Shown: piece by piece, positions 60,500 to 64,000 of the stretch
Layout of the letters: each line of letters opens with the position of its first letter
How positions within the stretch are numbered: position 1 is the stretch's first letter
Source: a virus
Virus record (IMG/VR): IMGVR_UViG_3300032287_002972
Location: 62,001 to 126,000 of that record
DNA length: 64,000 bases
Direction: 5' to 3' (one strand)
The notes under the pieces: generated by a model
Told to the model about the DNA's origin: nothing
What the model saw: only the letters and a program-made list of their open reading frames with translations
Database searches by the model: none
Program-made: the position numbers and the translations under genes

Positions 60500-61240
60500 T
60501 TATTTATTTAAAGTTAGTCTAATCTTTTTTTTACCTTTAGTTAATTCACTAATTTTTCTTCTTGTTTCTTCAGAATGTTTTTTACCTTTAGCAGATTCAC
60601 TTAATTTTCTCTTATGTTCTTCTGAAAATATTTTACCTTTAGCAGCTTCACTCATTCTTCTTTTTGTTTCATCAGACATATTCTGTTTTGCTTCACTCAT
60701 TCTTCTTTTCGTTTCTTCGGATATGTTCTGTTTAATTTCACACATCTTTTTTCTTGTTTCTTCAGAATGTTTTTTACCTATAAGGGACAAACTTATATTT
60801 CTCTTATGTTCTTCTGAATGTAATTTACCTTTACGAGATTCACTCATGTTTCTCTTATGTTCTTCAGAAAATGGTTTACGAGAGTTAGACTCCTTTTTAC
60901 TTTCAGGTATGAGTCCAAATATTCTTCCAAACACTTTCCTATCCTCAATAGATTTTCTATTGTTAACAGATTTTATTATCTTATTAATTTCAAGAACATT
61001 TATATTTTCAGTTTCACTTAGAATGGTTTCAGGTATCCCCATTATAAAACATGAAGTATATAGATACATGTCTCTACATTCAACATGTAAACTATTATAG
61101 GATTTTATTCCAATGTTATGATATTCTTTATATTCTACATCGAAAATATCTTTAATAATTCGTTTAGAAATACTTAATGAAATCACATATTCATCCATTG
61201 TGGTATTAGATGAAAAATTCATACAATTTAATCCTTTCAT
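60500..61240 (-). CDS. NUMOD3-repeat protein without a visible nuclease domain
   Basis: 246 residues. Residues 1 to about 115 are of unknown type. From about 118 on come six or more NUMOD3-type units ([40 protein letters not shown]). NUMOD3 is a DNA-binding module normally attached to GIY-YIG or HNH homing endonucleases, but neither nuclease motif is visible here. Its start overlaps the stop of the first QV-repeat gene by ATGA. It may be a degraded homing protein or a DNA-binding protein. Confidence 0.75.
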   Translation of the reverse strand: MKGLNCMNFSSNTTMDEYVISLSISKRIIKDIFDVEYKEYHNIGIKSYNSLHVECRDMYLYTSCFIMGIPETILSETENINVLEINKIIKSVNNRKSIEDRKVFGRIFGLIPESKKESNSRKPFSEEHKRNMSESRKGKLHSEEHKRNISLSLIGKKHSEETRKKMCEIKQNISEETKRRMSEAKQNMSDETKRRMSEAAKGKIFSEEHKRKLSESAKGKKHSEETRRKISELTKGKKKIRLTLNK

Positions 61241-61443
61241 ATTAATGTGTTTTGTTTTATTTTGAAATGAAATTCTATTTGACTATATAGTTGGACACGT
61301 AATCTATCACGTGATTCAATAAAAAAATGAACACCTATTTGATTACGTACTTCATTATATAAATGAACACCTATTTGATTACGTACTTCATTATATAATA
61401 TATTAATTATTTGGTTACGTATTTGGTCACTAATTATCTTCAT
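61237..61443 (-). CDS. QV-repeat small protein, array member 1
   Basis: 68 residues: tetrapeptide-periodic chain with hydrophobic I/V/L every fourth position ([20 protein letters not shown]). An internal 12-residue duplication ([13 protein letters not shown]) corresponds to a 36-base tandem DNA repeat at 61331-61402. Overlaps NUMOD3 gene and member 2 by ATGA. Confidence 0.65.
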   Translation of the reverse strand: MKIISDQIRNQIINILYNEVRNQIGVHLYNEVRNQIGVHFFIESRDRLRVQLYSQIEFHFKIKQNTLI

Positions 61444-61622
61444 ATGTTTTGTTTTACTTTAGTATATAGAGGTACGCGTACATCCATATGTATTTTAAGT
61501 TGTACATCATCATACACTTGGTCACGTACTCTACCAATCACTTGTCTTACAGCTTTTCTAAATAAATTTTCTAATATAGTTTCTTCTAAACTATGGTTTA
61601 TTTTTTCACTTATTGGTCTCAT
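61440..61622 (-). CDS. QV-repeat small protein, array member 2
   Basis: 60 residues. The N-terminal third is less regular (SEKINHSLEETILENLFRKA), followed by VRQVIGRVRDQVYDDVQLKI. C-terminal KVKQN, like the KQNRLI ends of other members. Function unknown. Confidence 0.6.
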   Translation of the reverse strand: MRPISEKINHSLEETILENLFRKAVRQVIGRVRDQVYDDVQLKIHMDVRVPLYTKVKQNI

Positions 61623-61639
61623 GTTAATATATTGTTTGG

Positions 61640-61843
61640 TTAATCATTTGAGGTTGATATATATATGTTATTACATAAATCATTATTTACTTTAGATGTT
61701 ACTTGGGTGCGTATTTCATTATATAATTGAACATTTATTTGTTTATGTAATTTAAAATTTACCTCTTGATGTATCCGATTATTTGTTTGGCCATATAATT
61801 TATTACTTATATGTCTACATATTTGTTTATGTGTCTTATTCAT
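61640..61843 (-). CDS. QV-repeat small protein, array member 3
   Basis: 67 residues, fourfold periodic: HKQICRHISNKLYGQTNNRI, HQEVNFKLHKQINVQLYNEI, RTQVTSKVNNDL. The period is clear, with Q often preceding the hydrophobic position. Start overlaps the end of member 4 by ATGA. Confidence 0.63.
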   Translation of the reverse strand: MNKTHKQICRHISNKLYGQTNNRIHQEVNFKLHKQINVQLYNEIRTQVTSKVNNDLCNNIYISTSND

Positions 61844-61950
61844 ACATATTGTTTTAGTTGAAGGGTTATTCGTATAGTTACTTGACTATATACGTTATTA
61901 TGTAATTGAACATTTATTTGTTTACATACTTGATTACTTTCTGATTTCAT
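61840..61950 (-). CDS. QV-repeat small protein, array member 4 (short)
   Basis: 36 residues: SNQVCKQINVQLHNNVYSQV then TIRITLQLKQ. Its DNA from about 61850 to 61926 is nearly identical to 62134-62212 in member 6, so it looks like an internally deleted duplicate of that gene. Overlaps both neighbours. Confidence 0.55.
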   Translation of the reverse strand: MKSESNQVCKQINVQLHNNVYSQVTIRITLQLKQYV

Positions 61951-62122
61951 GAATAATATTATGTTTTAATTGAACATTTACCTCATCACTTATTTGTGCC
62001 CATAATTTATTACTTATTTGAAGATGTAGATGAACAATTACGTTATCAAATACATGTTTATTTAATTGACCACGTATTTGATTTAATAGTTGGTCACGTA
62101 CTTGGTTATTTAGTGATTTCAT
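61934..62122 (-). CDS. QV-repeat small protein, array member 5
   Basis: 62 residues: NNQVRDQLLNQIRGQLNKHV, FDNVIVHLHLQISNKLWAQI, SDEVNVQLKHNI. Preceded by the ACAAAATAGATTAATATG leader shared with plus-strand genes at 55570 and 58212. Confidence 0.63.
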   Translation of the reverse strand: MKSLNNQVRDQLLNQIRGQLNKHVFDNVIVHLHLQISNKLWAQISDEVNVQLKHNIIHEIRK

Positions 62123-62301
62123 ATTAATCTATTTTGTTTTAGTTGAAGGGTTATTCGTATAGTTATTTGACTATATACGTTATTATGTAATTGAACATTT
62201 ATTTGTTTACGTACATTTATATGTACGTTAGACCTTACTCTCGCATTATTATGAACTTTTTCATTTATTTGTTTACATACTTGATTACTTACTGATTTCA
62301 T
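62119..62301 (-). CDS. QV-repeat small protein, array member 6
   Basis: 60 residues: SNQVCKQINEKVHNNARVRS, NVHINVRKQINVQLHNNVYS, QITIRITLQLKQNRLI. The last KQNRLI codons double as the A-rich leader of member 5. Confidence 0.63.
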   Translation of the reverse strand: MKSVSNQVCKQINEKVHNNARVRSNVHINVRKQINVQLHNNVYSQITIRITLQLKQNRLI

Positions 62302-62516
62302 ATTTTTTCCCTGAATTTAAATTCTATTTGATTACATACTTGACCATGTATTCGGTCACGACCAACGGGAAGTTTTTCCAGTATTTTATTATATAATTTA
62401 GTACTTACTCTCGAAGGGATTTTTTTATACATTTCAATATAAAATATTTTAATAAAAAATAGAAAATATATTTTGTAATATACTTGTTTCATGTGTTTTC
62501 TTATAGTTGTTCCCAT
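62298..62516 (-). CDS. QV-repeat-related protein, array member 7 (irregular)
   Basis: Up to 72 residues, but the first part (KQVYYKIYFLFFIKIFYIEM) is hydrophobic and out of character. An internal ATG near residue 29 (MYKKIPSRVSTKLYNKILEK) gives a shorter, more family-like product. Start uncertain. C-terminal IHGQVCNQIEFKFREKI has the repeat pattern. Confidence 0.5.
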   Translation of the reverse strand: MGTTIRKHMKQVYYKIYFLFFIKIFYIEMYKKIPSRVSTKLYNKILEKLPVGRDRIHGQVCNQIEFKFREKI

Positions 62517-62695
62517 ACTTTATTACTTATTTGTAACCATATTTGACCCCATACTTGGCCACTTACTCGATTAGATACTTGACCACCTACTTGTTCATAT
62601 AATCCGTTATCTACATTATTATTTACTTGTTTATGTAGTTTCTTACGTATTTGATTAGATACCTGTTCATATACTTGGTTATCTACCGGTCCCAT
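62501..62695 (-). CDS. QV-repeat small protein, array member 8
   Basis: 64 residues from the ATG after an ACAGATTAATATGG leader. The most regular member, fifteen consecutive tetrapeptides: NQVY EQVS NQIR KKLH KQVN, then NNVD NGLY EQVG GQVS NRVS, then GQVW GQIW LQIS NKVW EQL. Position 3 is always V, I or L and position 2 mostly Q, so this defines the repeat. Confidence 0.68.
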   Translation of the reverse strand: MGPVDNQVYEQVSNQIRKKLHKQVNNNVDNGLYEQVGGQVSNRVSGQVWGQIWLQISNKVWEQL

Positions 62696-62856
62696 ATTAA
62701 TCTGTTTTGTTTTATTTGTTCCCATATTTGATTACTAACTCTAATACTTACTCCATCACGTACATCATTATTTACCTGTTTATATAATAGATTATGTACT
62801 TGATGATTTAATTTAAAACATACTTGTTCATATATTTGGTTTCTTACTTTTTTCAT
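62683..62856 (-). CDS. QV-repeat small protein, array member 9
   Basis: 57 residues ending in TAG: RNQIYEQVCFKLNHQVHNLL, YKQVNNDVRDGVSIRVSNQI, WEQIKQNRLI. It overlaps member 8 by 13 bases and member 10 by four. The period is intact throughout. Confidence 0.6.
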   Translation of the reverse strand: MKKVRNQIYEQVCFKLNHQVHNLLYKQVNNDVRDGVSIRVSNQIWEQIKQNRLIWDR

Positions 62857-63101
62857 ATTACTTTGTTTTGTTTATGTGGATTCGACAATTGTCTATGTAA
62901 TTGGTCACTTAATTGTATCCATACTTGTCTATTTACTTGACCCCATATTTGTATTTGTAATTGGTTAGTTACTTGACCCCATATTTGTATTTGTACTTGA
63001 TGACGTACATTAGTATTTACTTGGTCATCAAGTACAAGACCAATTTGATTACGCATCTGAATACGTACTCGTTCATCAATTTTTTTACTTACTGATTTCA
63101 T
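62853..63101 (-). CDS. QV-repeat small protein, array member 10 (longest)
   Basis: 82 residues: SKKIDERVRIQMRNQIGLVL, DDQVNTNVRHQVQIQIWGQV, TNQLQIQIWGQVNRQVWIQL, SDQLHRQLSNPHKQN. Contains a repeated QIQIWGQV block, again matched in DNA, indicating expansion by unit duplication. Confidence 0.65.
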   Translation of the reverse strand: MKSVSKKIDERVRIQMRNQIGLVLDDQVNTNVRHQVQIQIWGQVTNQLQIQIWGQVNRQVWIQLSDQLHRQLSNPHKQNKVI

Positions 63102-63294
63102 ATGTTTCTACACTTACTTGGTCATATAATTTATCACTTATCTGATTACTTACTTGGTTATATATTTGTTCAAATGTTTCACCATTTACTTGATTACCTA
63201 CTTCAGTATATACTTCACCATATACTTGAATATGAAATCTATTATTTACTTTATCCCATACTTGATTACATATTTTGTTATTTACTGTTTCCAT
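63085..63294 (-). CDS. QV-repeat small protein, array member 11
   Basis: 69 residues: NNKICNQVWDKVNNRFHIQV, YGEVYTEVGNQVNGETFEQI, YNQVSNQISDKLYDQVSVET. Period four preserved, with two Thr/Phe irregularities. Overlaps member 10 by 17 bases. Confidence 0.63.
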   Translation of the reverse strand: METVNNKICNQVWDKVNNRFHIQVYGEVYTEVGNQVNGETFEQIYNQVSNQISDKLYDQVSVETYEISK

Positions 63295-63494
63295 ATGTTT
63301 CGTTTTAATTGATTACTTGTTTGCGCACGTATTTGATTAAAAATCTCATAACCTATGTGGCCCATTATTTGTATCCATAATTGTTTATGGATATGGTCAT
63401 ATACTTGTTTATCTAATCGACCACGTATATTATATGATACTATCTCACTTATATGAGAACTTACTGACCCCATTTTATTTTCTACTAAGTTCAT
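63282..63494 (-). CDS. QV-repeat small protein, array member 12
   Basis: 70 residues: SSHISEIVSYNIRGRLDKQV, YDHIHKQLWIQIMGHIGYEI, FNQIRAQTSNQL. Preceded by TAGATTAATATG. The N-terminal MNLVENKMGSV is a little longer than in other members. Confidence 0.62.
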   Translation of the reverse strand: MNLVENKMGSVSSHISEIVSYNIRGRLDKQVYDHIHKQLWIQIMGHIGYEIFNQIRAQTSNQLKRNIWKQ

Positions 63495-63500
63495 ATTAAT

Positions 63501-63683
63501 CTACAATTGTTTTAACAATTCACTGTACATTTTATTCCATATTTGGTTAATTAGATGAAGACGTACTTGATTACCCACTTGATCAGATACTTGAACACTT
63601 ATTTTATCACGTACTTCAATATATGCCTGAACAACTATTTGGTTATGTATTTGTTTAGTCATTTTATTACTTACTGTTTTCAT
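63501..63683 (-). CDS. QV-repeat small protein, array member 13
   Basis: 60 residues: SNKMTKQIHNQIVVQAYIEV, RDKISVQVSDQVGNQVRLHL, INQIWNKMYSELLKQL. Ends in CAATTGTAG-like TA-rich sequence before the leader of member 12. Confidence 0.63.
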   Translation of the reverse strand: MKTVSNKMTKQIHNQIVVQAYIEVRDKISVQVSDQVGNQVRLHLINQIWNKMYSELLKQL

Positions 63684-63891
63684 ATGTTTTTAGGTTTCTT
63701 ACTTGATTTCTTACTTGGTACTTTAATTCACTATAATTTTGACCATATACTTGATTATCTACCGGTTCTCTAATTTGTTTACTTACTTGACTATATATTT
63801 GGATACTCACTTGGTCCCATGCTCGATTATTCATTTTTAACCTCAATTGAGTATGTATTTCTTTACGTATTTTTTTTCTTACCGATTTCAT
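63667..63891 (-). CDS. QV-repeat small protein, array member 14
   Basis: 74 residues: RKKIRKEIHTQLRLKMNNRA, WDQVSIQIYSQVSKQIREPV, DNQVYGQNYSELKYQVRNQV. Basic at the N terminus. Overlaps member 13 by 17 bases, like the pair 10/11. Confidence 0.63.
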   Translation of the reverse strand: MKSVRKKIRKEIHTQLRLKMNNRAWDQVSIQIYSQVSKQIREPVDNQVYGQNYSELKYQVRNQVRNLKTYENSK

Positions 63892-64000
63892 ATCTTTCCA
63901 AATATTTGATTACTCATTTGTCCCCTTATTTGACTACTTACTTGATTATATACTTGAATAGTAATCTGATTACTTACTTTATCAACTACTTGGTCACATA
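63888..64000 (-). CDS. QV-repeat small protein, array member 15, start beyond the window
   Basis: Open frame reaching the right edge; visible residues DQVVDKVSNQITIQVYNQVS and SQIRGQMSNQIFGKI continue the tetrapeptide period. The stop overlaps the ATG of member 14. The array therefore extends past the window. Confidence 0.6.
   Translation of the reverse strand, partial: CDQVVDKVSNQITIQVYNQVSSQIRGQMSNQIFGKI

Noticed and set aside
61237-64000. Non-coding minisatellite with 12-base period
   Set aside because: Each gene keeps an open frame, starts with ATG and a leader, ends just at the next start, and hydrophobic residues are kept by many different codons, so the period is a protein property.
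1-64000. Alternative genetic code or stop-codon suppression by the phage tRNAs
   Set aside because: Genes end cleanly in TAA, TAG and TGA with promoters or overlapping starts directly after; no in-frame stops interrupt recognised domains.

Overview
The window looks like part of a large, AT-rich double-stranded DNA phage genome whose host is a member of the Bacteroidota. The host call rests on the promoters. About 40 genes in the right half are preceded by a TTTG box, 19-21 bases, then TAnnTTTG, which is the known -33/-7 signature of the Bacteroidota primary sigma factor. Start codons there lack Shine-Dalgarno sequences and sit in A-rich leaders, also typical of that phylum. Genes are short, packed, often overlapping by ATGA, and mostly of unknown function. 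Phage-type families are present: endolysin, Nmad1, DUF932, GP88, a RadC-domain protein, a C5 cytosine methylase and an HNH nuclease. All three stop codons are used normally.

Left block (1-28946, mostly minus strand) is read here as late genes. Many are preceded by TATTTATAA-like boxes instead of host promoters. It carries a virion or host-surface glycan cluster (Glf, methyltransferase, two glycosyltransferases), a secreted NUC-type nuclease, a GH19 endolysin, a Nudix hydrolase, and a long series of proteins that share short amphipathic terminal peptides (ITESQLKKLI, ESEKREIL, LNEQISRIKNIM, MKLxxLxNE types). These peptides resemble the capsid-targeting sequences of T4 internal head proteins. 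The bodies attached to them look like effectors: four or five ADP-ribosyltransferase-like proteins, a Cys-His-Asp transglutaminase-like protein, a second Cys/His protein, an HExxH metalloprotease-like protein, an HD hydrolase and a flavodoxin-like protein. Five tandem helical-repeat paralogues carry the related LNEIRRIKxIM peptide at their C termini. My main hypothesis is a packaged, injected effector arsenal.

Junction (28947-29284) is a G-rich, gene-poor stretch with a strong G-quadruplex pattern, lying exactly where the two divergent gene blocks begin.

Right block (29358-59995, plus strand) is read as early genes: about 60 small genes. Up to about 53 kb most are built as a repeated cassette of terminator, TTAGTGGGGCAA...TTGCCCCACTAA hairpin, host-type promoter, gene. 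About 25 hairpins occur, with several interchangeable loop classes, some in inverted orientation. The layout recalls the PeSL promoter/stem-loop cassettes described for T4-type phages. Between 50 and 58.2 kb lie four tRNA-like genes with good acceptor, D and T arms but abnormal centres, one of them apparently containing a second tRNA fragment, plus a tRNA remnant. A small kinase-like protein ends the block.

Between the convergent blocks (59996-60499) lies a perfect 20-bp palindrome containing a parS-like core. The last segment (60500-64000, minus strand) holds a protein made largely of NUMOD3 repeats, then at least 15 tandem overlapping small genes whose products are built from four-residue repeats of the form xQVx. 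I recognise no function for that array.
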